Positions 1 to 7,210 of a stretch of 42,646 nucleotides of DNA are shown piece after piece. The first letter of the stretch is position 1. Every line of letters begins with the position of its first letter. This stretch comes from Ardenticatenaceae bacterium. GTDB taxonomy: Bacteria > Chloroflexota > Anaerolineae > Promineifilales > Promineifilaceae. The notes beneath the pieces were generated by a model. It saw nothing but the letters and a program-made list of their open reading frames with translations. It made no database searches and had not been told where the DNA came from. The translations under genes were made by a program, and so were the position numbers. The DNA lies in NCBI GenBank assembly GCA_030065875.1, contig JASJCR010000067.1:1-42646 (forward strand), written 5' to 3'.

Positions 1-1425
1 ATCGATCCGGCACCGGTCACCGTCAATGATGGCGACATCGTCACCGCCCTGGCTACCGGTGAAGGGGTGAACCAGGACTTGGCGCTCTACGTGATCGTCA
101 ACGGCCTGGCCGGACAATTTGTCCCAGCCGCTGAACCGGCCCGTCTGTACGTGGCCCACCTGGCTCCGTTCGCGGCTGACGCGGCCGTGACTGTACGGGT
201 TAACGGGGCAGACGCCCTAACCAACATCAACTACGGCGACTCCACTGGCTACCTCGAATTTGAGGCCGGCGTCTACGACATCGATATCGTGCCCAACGGG
301 GCCACCGACCCGGCCATCAGCGGCTCAGTCACCCTCGAACCAGGTGTTGACTACACCGCTATCGCCGTCGGTGATGGGGCCAATCAACCCCTTGATCTGA
401 TCGCCCTGGAAGACGACAACAGCGCCCCACCGGCCGGTTCTGCCAAGCTGCGTATCGGCCACCTGGCTCCGTTTGCCGACACCCTGGCCGGCACCACAGC
501 TGATATTCGCCTGGAAGACGGGACCGTCGTTCTGGATGACGTGCAGTTTGGCACCATCGACACCGACTACAGCGTTGTTTTACCGGCCGGCACCTATGAT
601 CTTAAGGTGACAACGCCCGACGGCAGCACCACCTTGATCGATCCGGAACCGGTCGCCTTAAACGATGGGGACATCCTCTCCGTCTTTGCCACCGGTGAAG
701 GCAGCAATCAGGACCTGGGCATCTTCGCCATCATCAACGGCGCGCCCGGCATCTTCCTGCCGCTGACCCCGCCAACGGCCGCCCTGCAGGTGGTCCATCT
801 GGCTCCATTTGCCAGCGATCCGGCCGATACCGAAGTGTTTGTCAACCTGCGTGGCGAAACGGTTGTGGACAGCCTGTTCTACGGTGAGTCAACTGACTTT
901 CTGACCGTCGACGTTGGCCCAGCCGATGTCGAGATCTTCCCCATCGGGGCCACCGATCCGGCCATTGCGGATGAAATCGAGCTCTTAAAGGGCAAAGGTT
1001 ATATCGCCACAGCGATTGGCAACGGCACCATCCAGCCGCTCAAGCTGCTGGTGGTTGAACTGCAGGCCCCCCCGCCGGGCTATGTGCGCATGAACTTTGG
1101 CCACACCATGATCGGCAGCGAAACCGAAGTAGACCTGCGGCTGGATGACGGCACAGTTCTGCTCGACAACGTATCCTACGGCGAAATCGACAGCTCACTG
1201 GTCGTTCCGGCCGGCCGCTACGACATGATGATCACCACCGCTGACGGGTCAGAAGTGCTGTTTAATGCGGTGCCCATGACCCTGGAAGCTGGACAAATCG
1301 TCACCGCTCTTACCCTGAGCGATATAAGCGACAGCTCCATGGAAGTGATGATGATGGACGAAAACGGCATGCGTATGCTCGTCAACGGTATCCATACCAT
1401 GTTTATGCCGATAATTAACCGCTAA
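1..1425 (+). CDS. DUF4397-repeat secreted/cell-surface protein (5' end outside window)
   Basis: The frame is open from base 1 with no start of its own, so the gene begins upstream. The visible part is built of two alternating kinds of repeat of about 110 residues. Type A units begin with a VAHLAPF- or VVHLAPF-like motif and contain NGATDPAI or IGATDPAI. Type B units contain IRLEDGT or LRLDDGT, an LPAGTYD or VPAGRYD motif and a closing NQDL..(A/V)I.NG stretch. The order seen is end of B, A, B, A, B. This matches the DUF4397 family, beta-sandwich domains common in predicted extracellular proteins; no enzymatic residues are evident. The last unit is the most divergent (GHTMIGS replaces HLAPF). 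No C-terminal anchor or sorting motif is seen, so attachment must come from the missing N-terminus or the protein is released. A strong terminator follows. Function unknown; adhesion or matrix role is only a guess. Confidence 0.85.
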   Translation: MDPAPVTVNDGDIVTALATGEGVNQDLALYVIVNGLAGQFVPAAEPARLYVAHLAPFAADAAVTVRVNGADALTNINYGDSTGYLEFEAGVYDIDIVPNGATDPAISGSVTLEPGVDYTAIAVGDGANQPLDLIALEDDNSAPPAGSAKLRIGHLAPFADTLAGTTADIRLEDGTVVLDDVQFGTIDTDYSVVLPAGTYDLKVTTPDGSTTLIDPEPVALNDGDILSVFATGEGSNQDLGIFAIINGAPGIFLPLTPPTAALQVVHLAPFASDPADTEVFVNLRGETVVDSLFYGESTDFLTVDVGPADVEIFPIGATDPAIADEIELLKGKGYIATAIGNGTIQPLKLLVVELQAPPPGYVRMNFGHTMIGSETEVDLRLDDGTVLLDNVSYGEIDSSLVVPAGRYDMMITTADGSEVLFNAVPMTLEAGQIVTALTLSDISDSSMEVMMMDENGMRMLVNGIHTMFMPIINR

Positions 1426-1464
1426 TTTTCCTTCTCTTTTCGACAAGAGAAAGATCTCTGCTTG

Positions 1465-1498
1465 GCCCTCGCTCCTAATCAGGAGCGGGGGCTTTTTC
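1465..1498 (+). terminator. Intrinsic terminator after the DUF4397 gene
   Basis: A 12-bp stem with one G-T pair (arms 1465-1476 and 1481-1492), a four-base loop AATC and a following run of five T form a classic rho-independent terminator 40 bases after the stop codon. Confidence 0.85.
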
Positions 1499-1634
1499 GT
1501 TTTACTTGCGGTTACTCCCGATCCGGATTCAAGTACTATTTTTGACTCATTTGGCCCAAATTTCTCATGAGCCAAGGGCCGCTGCACATGGTATCATGGA
1601 ACCTATGCACAAATCATTTCAGAAGGGGACCTAC

Positions 1635-2558
1635 TTGGCTGACGATACCCGAGCCACATTTGCCATACAAATTCTCACAGCTCTTCTTTCAATTCTGATG
1701 GCGGCCGCCGTTATTTTTCTTTTCTGGTATATAGGTGATCAGATGGATTGGCGAACGGGCGATCCATATAACTTTTGGGTATTCGATCTAATGATGGGTG
1801 GCGTTTTAGCGTTTTTTGCGACCTTTTCCACGATAAGACATCAATTTGTTTCGGCATTAGATCCAAGGGAAATAAGTAAAGATGTATTCCAGTTTTTCGT
1901 ACTTTTTTGGATACTGATTGTCTTCATTTTTCATGGTGGCTCTCAATTTTTTACCTCCCAGGATATTTGGTTCTCTTTTCAAGTAATCACCTATAGCACG
2001 GGAGTGCTTTTTTCGTTGGCGCTGGCGATCGGATTTGCACAGGTGTTTCTTCTTTACGTCACCGGTTTTGACAAACAACTACATCTTTATCGCATCTCCA
2101 ATGCCGTCGCTTTACAGGCCTGCAAGCGCGGAAAGCTGCCCTACAGGGAAAAAATCCGCCTGCTTGGAAAAGCTAGTCTCGGCATGGTTTTATTTTTGTT
2201 AATGGTGGTAATTATTATCCTCTTTCCCGAGAATGAAGCCTGTTTAAACACAATGATGGGTGGAATGGCCCTGCTGCTTCTCACTGCAATTGTTCAGGCC
2301 ATCAACATGTTGCAGACCCCGCGACTATTTACTTTTTCCGGACCGGTGACAAAATCAATAGATACTGTACTGGGGTATCGAGGATTATTACATCTAATTC
2401 ATTGCCAAGACCGATCCTTCGATACAAGTATTGCCGTCTGGGTCTCAATAGAAGAATATAGACATTATGAACTCTGGTTTATACCCGCAAAAACCTTGGG
2501 TTGGTATAACTGGGTCATCGCTTTCGCCGAAATTGAAGAGCCTTCATCCACAGATTAA
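1635..2558 (+). CDS. Six-helix integral membrane protein, unknown function
   Basis: I do not recognise the family. The protein has about six hydrophobic segments: two in the N-terminal third (rich in ILTALLSILM and LMMGGVLAFF), two in the middle (FFVLFWILIVFIF and VLFSLALAIGFAQVFLLYV), and a close pair after a charged cytoplasmic-looking loop (GMVLFLLMVVIIILF and GGMALLLLTAIVQ). The last 80 residues are soluble, with a YRGLLHL..CQDRSFD segment. The start is uncertain. TTG at 1635 has a good ribosome site (AGAAGGGG, six bases upstream); ATG at 1596 or 1605 is possible but has weak upstream signals. The coding sequence is more AT-rich than its neighbours. It stands alone between a terminator and a repeat-filled intergenic region, so context gives no clue to function. 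Confidence 0.75.
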   Translation: MADDTRATFAIQILTALLSILMAAAVIFLFWYIGDQMDWRTGDPYNFWVFDLMMGGVLAFFATFSTIRHQFVSALDPREISKDVFQFFVLFWILIVFIFHGGSQFFTSQDIWFSFQVITYSTGVLFSLALAIGFAQVFLLYVTGFDKQLHLYRISNAVALQACKRGKLPYREKIRLLGKASLGMVLFLLMVVIIILFPENEACLNTMMGGMALLLLTAIVQAINMLQTPRLFTFSGPVTKSIDTVLGYRGLLHLIHCQDRSFDTSIAVWVSIEEYRHYELWFIPAKTLGWYNWVIAFAEIEEPSSTD

Positions 2559-2569
2559 TTCAAGCTTAC

Positions 2570-2709
2570 CTTAAGTGACATGCAAGAACTATTCAAAAAA
2601 TAATTTGTCCACAGATTGCGCAGATTTTCGCAGATTACAGTGAAAAATCTGCGGCCATCTGCGTAATCTGCGGATTTTTTATTGCAAAACTTTTTGCTGA
2701 CTACTTAAG
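2570..2709 (+). repeat. Dispersed decamer-phased inverted element, copy 1
   Basis: It opens with TTAAGTGAC and ends with TGACTACTTAAG. The core has CAGATT words every nine to ten bases running one way (2611-2640) and then the same words inverted (2645-2675), giving a long imperfect hairpin. It shares words with elements at 2741, 26516, 28641 and 40498. Confidence 0.7.
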
Positions 2710-2740
2710 AAATAAGCATAAAGTTTTCAGAAATTAGCTG

Positions 2741-2862
2741 TCCGCAGAGCGCGTAGCGCAGAACCAAAGGTTCGCAGATGGCCGCAGATTAGAGCGAGAA
2801 ATCTGTGAATATCCGTGTTAATCCGTGGCTTTTTTTAACAATTCTTTTTGTAAACTACTTAA
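2741..2862 (+). repeat. Dispersed decamer-phased inverted element, copy 2
   Basis: The left arm has CGCAGA words, with a GCGCGTAGCGC palindrome and an AACCAAAGGTT palindrome. The right arm has AATCTGTG and ATCCGTG words in inverted sense, then a T-rich tail ending GTAAACTACTTAA. The segment from the GCAGAGCGCGTAGCGC part to TTAATCCGTGGC reappears as its reverse complement at 26547-26613. It lies directly after copy 1, sharing a CTTAAG junction region. Confidence 0.75.
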
Positions 2863-2903
2863 TAGATTCAGAATGTAGGCGATTGTCAATCCCCAAAGAT
2901 TTA

Positions 2904-3050
2904 CTACGGCGTGATTAAAGATTCCGTTGGAAAATAGGTTTGGTATCGGGCTATATCTCGCGTGATCAGGGGTAAATCCATTACGGCGGCCTGCGCACCA
3001 ATAATAAAATCCTTTCAATGCCCTTTATCGGCCTCAGCTCTCTCATTTGT
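2904..3050 (-). pseudogene. Remnant of a PIN-domain (VapC-like) toxin, C-terminal part
   Basis: Read on the minus strand, the frame ending at the TAG at 2906-2904 gives a stretch typical of PIN-domain C-termini: KDFIIGAQAAVMDLPLITRD followed by IARYQTYFPTESLITP. PIN nucleases of VapC type carry this 'D..IgA.A....lplLTRD...Y...FP...lI.P' pattern, including the last acidic metal ligand. In the same frame upstream there is RAEADKGH and then a TGA stop (3017-3015) just before the KDF segment, and no N-terminal PIN half or antitoxin gene is recognisable. It is most likely a dead fragment. Another reading frame over the same bases gives an unrelated 66-codon open frame, which I think is chance. Confidence 0.6.
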
Positions 3051-3103
3051 AGTATCTAACAGAGTCAATTCACCAATTTTTATACAAATTATCCAAGATC
3101 ACC

Positions 3104-3147
3104 TTGACAGTGTCATTTCTCCATGATAAATTTAACGCACTGCGTTA
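3104..3147 (+). promoter_or_regulatory. Candidate promoter and operator of the fad operon
   Basis: A perfect -35 hexamer TTGACA (3104-3109) is followed 17 bases later by TAAATT (3127-3132), a weak -10. Directly after it lies a 15-base perfect palindrome, TAACGCACTGCGTTA (3133-3147), where transcription would start. A second imperfect palindrome, CTTACTGAGCGATTAGTTAG (3151-3170), lies between this and the ribosome site. TetR-family regulators of fatty-acid breakdown bind such sites; no regulator gene is adjacent. Confidence 0.5.
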
Positions 3148-3195
3148 CAACTTACTGAGCGATTAGTTAGCTTAAAAACATAAGGAGCACACCCC

Positions 3196-4287
3196 ATGCT
3201 TGAATTTCGTCCTGATGACGAACAACAAATGCTCAAGACCGCCGTCCACCGCTTTGCGGAAGAAAAAGTACGAAAAGTATTTCGCGAAGCAGAGGAAATA
3301 GGCAAAATTCCGGCCGATGTCACTGCGGCCGGGTGGGAAATCGGACTGCTGCCAACCGGTTTGCCTGAACAGTATGGAGGCTTTGGCGAATACTCCGCGC
3401 TTACCAACGCCCTGGCTGTTGAGGAGTTTGCGTGGGGAGATTTTGCCATCACGCTTGACATCATGCGGCCAAATTTATTGGCCGTGCCTCTTATGCTCGA
3501 TGGCTCTGACGCCCAAAAAGAGCAGTATCTTCCTCTTTTCTGTGATGAGAAAGCCCCACACGTCACCGCCGCAATGACCGAACCGGTCATTCAATTTGAT
3601 CCTCGGCAATTAAACACCACCGCCACCAAAGAAAACGACAATTATGTCCTGAATGGCCACAAAACGATGGTTCCAGCAGCTGATACGGCCGAACTGTTTC
3701 TGATTTATGCCAATGAAAATGGGCAAACGCAGGCGTTTTTTGTCCCGGCAAACACCCCCGGCATGAATGTCGATAAGCGGGCTAAATTTATGGGTATTAA
3801 CGCCCTGCCCACCTATGAAATCTCCTTTGAAAATTGCCAAATTCCAGCTGCCAATCGCCTCGGGGGTGAAGCAGGATGCAACATCGATCGTATCTTGACG
3901 CACAGCCGTATCGCCCTGGGCGCGGCCGCGGTGGGCTTAATGCGTGCCGGGTATGAATATGCCCTCGAATACGCCAAACAGCGGGTCCAGTTTGGCCGGC
4001 CGATCGCCCAAAATCAGTCGATCGCCTTTATGTTGGCTGAAATGGCGATCGATATCGATGAAGCGCGCCTCATGGTTTGGGAAGCCGCCTGGAAACTCGA
4101 TCGCGGTGAAGATGTGGCTTATGACGCCACCATCATGAAGTTCCACATTGACGATATGGTCGTCAAGGTGGCTGACCAGGCGCTGCAAACCCTGGGTGGA
4201 TACGGCTATATCCGGGAGTATCCGGTTGAGCTGTGGCTGCGCAATGCTCGCGGGCTGGCGCACATGGATGGGATGTTAATTGCATAG
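3196..4287 (+). CDS. Acyl-CoA dehydrogenase family subunit with altered active site (fadE-like 1)
   Basis: This is an acyl-CoA dehydrogenase (ACAD) fold protein, first in the beta-oxidation operon; ribosome site AAGGAG lies nine bases before the ATG. It keeps the N-terminal helical domain, the FENCQIPAANRLG segment, the Arg of Q-R-x-Q-F-G (R263, Q265-G267) that holds FAD of the partner subunit, and the LGGYGYIREYPVE signature near 335. It lacks others: the FAD-loop TEPxAGSD has become TEPVIQFDP, the ITN of the LNGxKxFITN motif is VPA, and the protein ends at 363 residues just past HMDG, so catalytic Glu (YEGT in the family) aligns with Asp358 and the usual C-terminal helix is missing. The next gene has the reverse set of motifs. 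I infer that it is one half of a heteromeric ACAD like the alpha2beta2 FadE pairs of mycobacteria, not an independent enzyme. Confidence 0.85.
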   Translation: MLEFRPDDEQQMLKTAVHRFAEEKVRKVFREAEEIGKIPADVTAAGWEIGLLPTGLPEQYGGFGEYSALTNALAVEEFAWGDFAITLDIMRPNLLAVPLMLDGSDAQKEQYLPLFCDEKAPHVTAAMTEPVIQFDPRQLNTTATKENDNYVLNGHKTMVPAADTAELFLIYANENGQTQAFFVPANTPGMNVDKRAKFMGINALPTYEISFENCQIPAANRLGGEAGCNIDRILTHSRIALGAAAVGLMRAGYEYALEYAKQRVQFGRPIAQNQSIAFMLAEMAIDIDEARLMVWEAAWKLDRGEDVAYDATIMKFHIDDMVVKVADQALQTLGGYGYIREYPVELWLRNARGLAHMDGMLIA

Positions 4288-4362
4288 ATTTTTGATTAAC
4301 GATTGACGATTAACGAAAGGTCCTCCAATCGAAAATCGAAAATCATTAATCGGAAATCAGAG
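4286..4362 (+). repeat. Inverted pair of heptad repeat blocks (fad spacer 1)
   Basis: The left block has seven-base words of the form ATTAACG, ATTGACG, ATTAACG (4297-4317). The right block has the inverted form, ATCGAAA, ATCGAAA, ATCATTA, ATCGGAA (4328-4355). Together they fill the spacer between the two dehydrogenase genes and can fold as an imperfect hairpin. Confidence 0.7.
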
Positions 4363-4368
4363 ATACTC

Positions 4369-5625
4369 ATGATTACTTTCGAAATACCCCAAAAACTTCT
4401 ACAGGATGTCCAGATGGCCCAGATGGCGGCACAACACGTCATGCGGCCGATTTCCCGCAAATATGATGAGGCGGAGCACGAGCGGCCGGTTGAATTTTTT
4501 GACGTCATGTGGCCGGTCATCAAAGACCAATATAAAAAACGGTTTTCGACAAACGGCAACGGCAGCGCACCCAAAAACGGCAGCACCCCCAAAGAAGGGC
4601 TCAACTGGAGCCTGCTGCGCCTGATTTTGCAAATCGAGGCCTTAAGCTGGGGCGATGCCGGGATTTACCTCTGTACCCCCAACCCTGGTTTGGGTGGCGC
4701 GGCGGTTGATGCGGTGGGCACGCCGGAACAAAAAGCCCGTTTCCTGGGTCGCTTTGGTGAAGGCGATATGAAATGGGGAGCGATGGCCATCACCGAGCCC
4801 GGAGCTGGATCCGACAACAGCTCGATGCGCACCACGGCCGTCCTTGATGAAGAGACCAACGAGTGGATTCTCAACGGCGAAAAGATTTTTATCACCAACG
4901 GCAAGCTCTCCCTTGAAGAATCAAACGGTTTCTGCGTCGTATGGGCCACTATCGACCCCAACGCCGGCCGGGCCGGGATCAAATCCTTTGTGGTGGATGC
5001 CCATACCCCCGGTGTTTCCATCGCTAAACAAGAGCACAAGCTGGGGATTCGGGCCAGCGATACCGTGGCCCTTCATTTTGATAATGCCCGCGTTCCATAT
5101 GAAAATTTGCTGGGCAGTGCAGATGTGGTGCAAAAAACCTCCAAAGGGTTTAAAGGGGCAATGAAAACGTTTGACGCCAGCCGGCCGGCAGTAGCCGCCA
5201 GCGCCGTTGGCATCGCTCGGGCCGCCCTGGAATTCACCAAAGAAACCCTGGCCAAAGAAGGGATCAAAATCGATCCTACAAAACCCAAACACAAGCTTAC
5301 GGCGATGGAACGGGATTTGATGGCCATGGAAGCGAAATGGAAAGGGGCCTGGCTGCTGACCCTGCGGGCAACCTCGCAGCTGGTCCACGGCACCGGCAAC
5401 CGCCTTGAAGCCAGCATGTGCAAAGCACGCGCCGGGGAAGCGGTCACCTGGATTACCCAAAAATCGGTCGATCTGCTTGGCCCCCTGGGATATTCACGCG
5501 ATACCCTGGCGGAAAAGTGGATGCGTGACGCCAAAATCAACGACATTTATGAAGGGACAAAGCAGATTAACCTATTAATTGTGGCCAGAGCAATTTTGGG
5601 TTACTCGCGGAAAGAACTGCAGTAA
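4369..5625 (+). CDS. Acyl-CoA dehydrogenase catalytic subunit (fadE-like 2)
   Basis: Acyl-CoA dehydrogenase, oxidising acyl-CoA to trans-2-enoyl-CoA with FAD. I start it at ATG 4369 (MITFEIPQKL); an upstream in-frame ATG at 4303 would translate the repeat block and is rejected. It has the FAD/substrate loop AITEPGAGSD, the LNGEKIFITNG motif, LGIRASDT, and the catalytic-base motif IYEGT (Glu at about 395). The Arg-x-Gln-Phe-Gly motif expected after the GIARAALEFTKE helix is absent; the region reads AKEGIKIDPTKPKHKL, so this subunit cannot give the cross-subunit FAD contact that the preceding gene supplies. There is also a low-complexity Gly/Asn/Ser-Lys insertion near residue 65. At 418 residues it is longer than typical ACADs. 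It likely works as a hetero-oligomer with the upstream protein; electrons would go to ETF. Confidence 0.9.
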   Translation: MITFEIPQKLLQDVQMAQMAAQHVMRPISRKYDEAEHERPVEFFDVMWPVIKDQYKKRFSTNGNGSAPKNGSTPKEGLNWSLLRLILQIEALSWGDAGIYLCTPNPGLGGAAVDAVGTPEQKARFLGRFGEGDMKWGAMAITEPGAGSDNSSMRTTAVLDEETNEWILNGEKIFITNGKLSLEESNGFCVVWATIDPNAGRAGIKSFVVDAHTPGVSIAKQEHKLGIRASDTVALHFDNARVPYENLLGSADVVQKTSKGFKGAMKTFDASRPAVAASAVGIARAALEFTKETLAKEGIKIDPTKPKHKLTAMERDLMAMEAKWKGAWLLTLRATSQLVHGTGNRLEASMCKARAGEAVTWITQKSVDLLGPLGYSRDTLAEKWMRDAKINDIYEGTKQINLLIVARAILGYSRKELQ

Positions 5626-5626
5626 A

Positions 5627-5740
5627 ATTACGAAGTAGGAAATACGAAATACGATTTGCTCAATTATTAGTAATGGTGATTAAAAAATATTTTGATCCCC
5701 TACAAACCCGTATTTCGTATTTCTGATTTCGTATTTTCGC
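5627..5740 (+). repeat. Inverted pair of heptad repeat blocks (fad spacer 2)
   Basis: Left words are GAAATAC, GAAATAC, GATTTGC (5640-5659). Right words are CGTATTT, CGTATTT, CTGATTT, CGTATTT (5709-5736), the inverted sense of the left ones. An AT-rich centre separates them. No clear ribosome site lies between the right block and the P450 start. Confidence 0.7.
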
Positions 5741-5742
5741 CC

Positions 5743-7092
5743 ATGATTAAAACCTCCCAACCTCCCGCTCGGCCAAACCATCTTCCAATTCTCTTTGATT
5801 ATCCAGCTTTCCAGCGGGATCCCTTGGGGTTTTGGTTACAGGTTGGCCAGACCGCGCCGGTGGTTCGGGTTAGGCTGGGACCAAACCGGCCGTATTGGGT
5901 GGTGACCGACGCGGATTTCTTTCAGCACATCCTGCAAAATAAGGCCAGGAACTATCCGCGCGATCGGCAGCTGCGCGACCGCACAGGGTTGGATCCGGCG
6001 GAAACAAGCTTTAACGCCCCCACTTGGGATGAGTGGCTGTGGCGTCGTCGGCTGCTCCAGCCGGCGTTTCACGGCCGTGAATTGGCCAGGTTTGGGGCGA
6101 GCATGGTCGAAGAAGTGCGCAAGCTCGTCGCAGAAACAGCGGCCGATCAACCGCTCGATCTGATTCCCTGGATGAAAACGCTGACGATGCGCATCATCTG
6201 TCGCACGATGTTTAGCGCCTCAATCGAGGAAACCGATACCCTGCAGGAAAGTTTTGAGCAGACCACGGCGTTTAACTACAAACGCATGTCTTCCATCTTT
6301 AATCTGCCGCTGTGGATTCCCACCCCGGCCGTCCAGCAAACCAAAAAAGCGATTCAAACCCGGCGCGAAATTATCCACCGTATCGTGCAGCAGCGGCTCG
6401 ATACCGGACAGGCAAAAGGTGATTTGCTGGATATGCTCATCAGCGCCCACCTCGATGAAGACGGCCGGAAATTTACCGGTGAAGATTTGATTTCCGAAAT
6501 GATCAGCATTGTGTTTGCCGGTCACGAAACAACGGCGATGACCCTGGTGTGGGTGTTTTACCTGTTAAGCCAGCATCCGGACATCGAAGCAGCCGTCAGG
6601 CATGAGGTAAAACGGGTTTTGGAGAACCGCCTGCCCACATTGAACGACATCGAAGCGATGCCTTTGACCCACCAGGTTATCCTGGAAACGCTGCGACTTT
6701 ATCCCTCCGTTTACCTAACGCTTCGAGAGGCGGAGGAAGAGGACCGGCTCGGTGAATATCTCGTGCCGGCCGGGACTCAATTTATCCTCAACATCCGCGG
6801 GCTTCATCGGGATTCTCGCTACTGGCGTGACGACCCCTACGAGTTTAAACCATCCCGTCATGCCCTGGAAAACAGTGAATCGCGGCACAAATACGCCTTT
6901 TTGCCGTTTATCACCGGCCCCAAGAAGTGCATAGGGGATTCTTTTGCCATGATGGAATTGAGGTTGGTTGTACCCACGATACTGCAGCTGTGGAAAATGG
7001 CGACCGCTTCATCCGCACCCGCTCGCGAGAAAGCGGGGTTTGTGATGGATGTGGAACAACCAATCATCATGAATTTGAAAACAAATCAATAG
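5743..7092 (+). CDS. Cytochrome P450
   Basis: Haem-thiolate monooxygenase of 449 residues, starting at ATG 5743 (MIKTSQPP); an earlier in-frame ATT/ATG-like start would fall in the repeat. All key P450 motifs are present: the I-helix oxygen-activation motif AGHETT (259-264), the K-helix E-T-L-R (Glu315, Arg318), and the haem ligand loop FITGPKKCIG with Cys396. The C-helix W..RR motif is seen as WLWRRRLLQPAF. The sequence style (FAGHETTAMTL, ETLRLYPSVY) resembles CYP4/CYP102/CYP110-type fatty-acid or alkane hydroxylases more than soluble class I terpene P450s. No membrane anchor, ferredoxin or reductase domain is present, so redox partners must be encoded elsewhere. Its place inside a beta-oxidation operon suggests hydroxylation of a fatty acyl chain, hydrocarbon or sterol-like side chain before degradation; the actual substrate is unknown. 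Confidence 0.92.
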   Translation: MIKTSQPPARPNHLPILFDYPAFQRDPLGFWLQVGQTAPVVRVRLGPNRPYWVVTDADFFQHILQNKARNYPRDRQLRDRTGLDPAETSFNAPTWDEWLWRRRLLQPAFHGRELARFGASMVEEVRKLVAETAADQPLDLIPWMKTLTMRIICRTMFSASIEETDTLQESFEQTTAFNYKRMSSIFNLPLWIPTPAVQQTKKAIQTRREIIHRIVQQRLDTGQAKGDLLDMLISAHLDEDGRKFTGEDLISEMISIVFAGHETTAMTLVWVFYLLSQHPDIEAAVRHEVKRVLENRLPTLNDIEAMPLTHQVILETLRLYPSVYLTLREAEEEDRLGEYLVPAGTQFILNIRGLHRDSRYWRDDPYEFKPSRHALENSESRHKYAFLPFITGPKKCIGDSFAMMELRLVVPTILQLWKMATASSAPAREKAGFVMDVEQPIIMNLKTNQ

Positions 7093-7196
7093 AGATACGA
7101 TTTTAGATTTACGATTTACGAAGGGGTACGTTATCATTGAATAATACGTTTAAATCCAACCAAATCGCAAATCAATAATCGTTAATCGAAAATCCC
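7093..7196 (+). repeat. Inverted pair of heptad repeat blocks (fad spacer 3)
   Basis: Left words are ACGATTT, TAGATTT, ACGATTT, ACGAAGG (7097-7124). Right words are AAATCGC, AAATCAA, TAATCGT, TAATCGA, AAATCCC (7162-7196), inverted relative to the left. A short AT-rich segment with ATAATACG-like words lies between. The ribosome site of the next gene follows immediately. Confidence 0.7.
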
Positions 7197-7210
7197 ACTA
7201 AGGAGTTTCA

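Noticed and set aside
2818..3018. A 66-codon minus-strand open frame
   Set aside because: It overlaps the PIN remnant in another frame, and its end is made of repeat-element sequence; the PIN reading is much better supported.
4303..4368. Longer start for the second acyl-CoA dehydrogenase
   Set aside because: The added residues are the translation of the heptad repeat block, and the family N-terminus fits ATG 4369.
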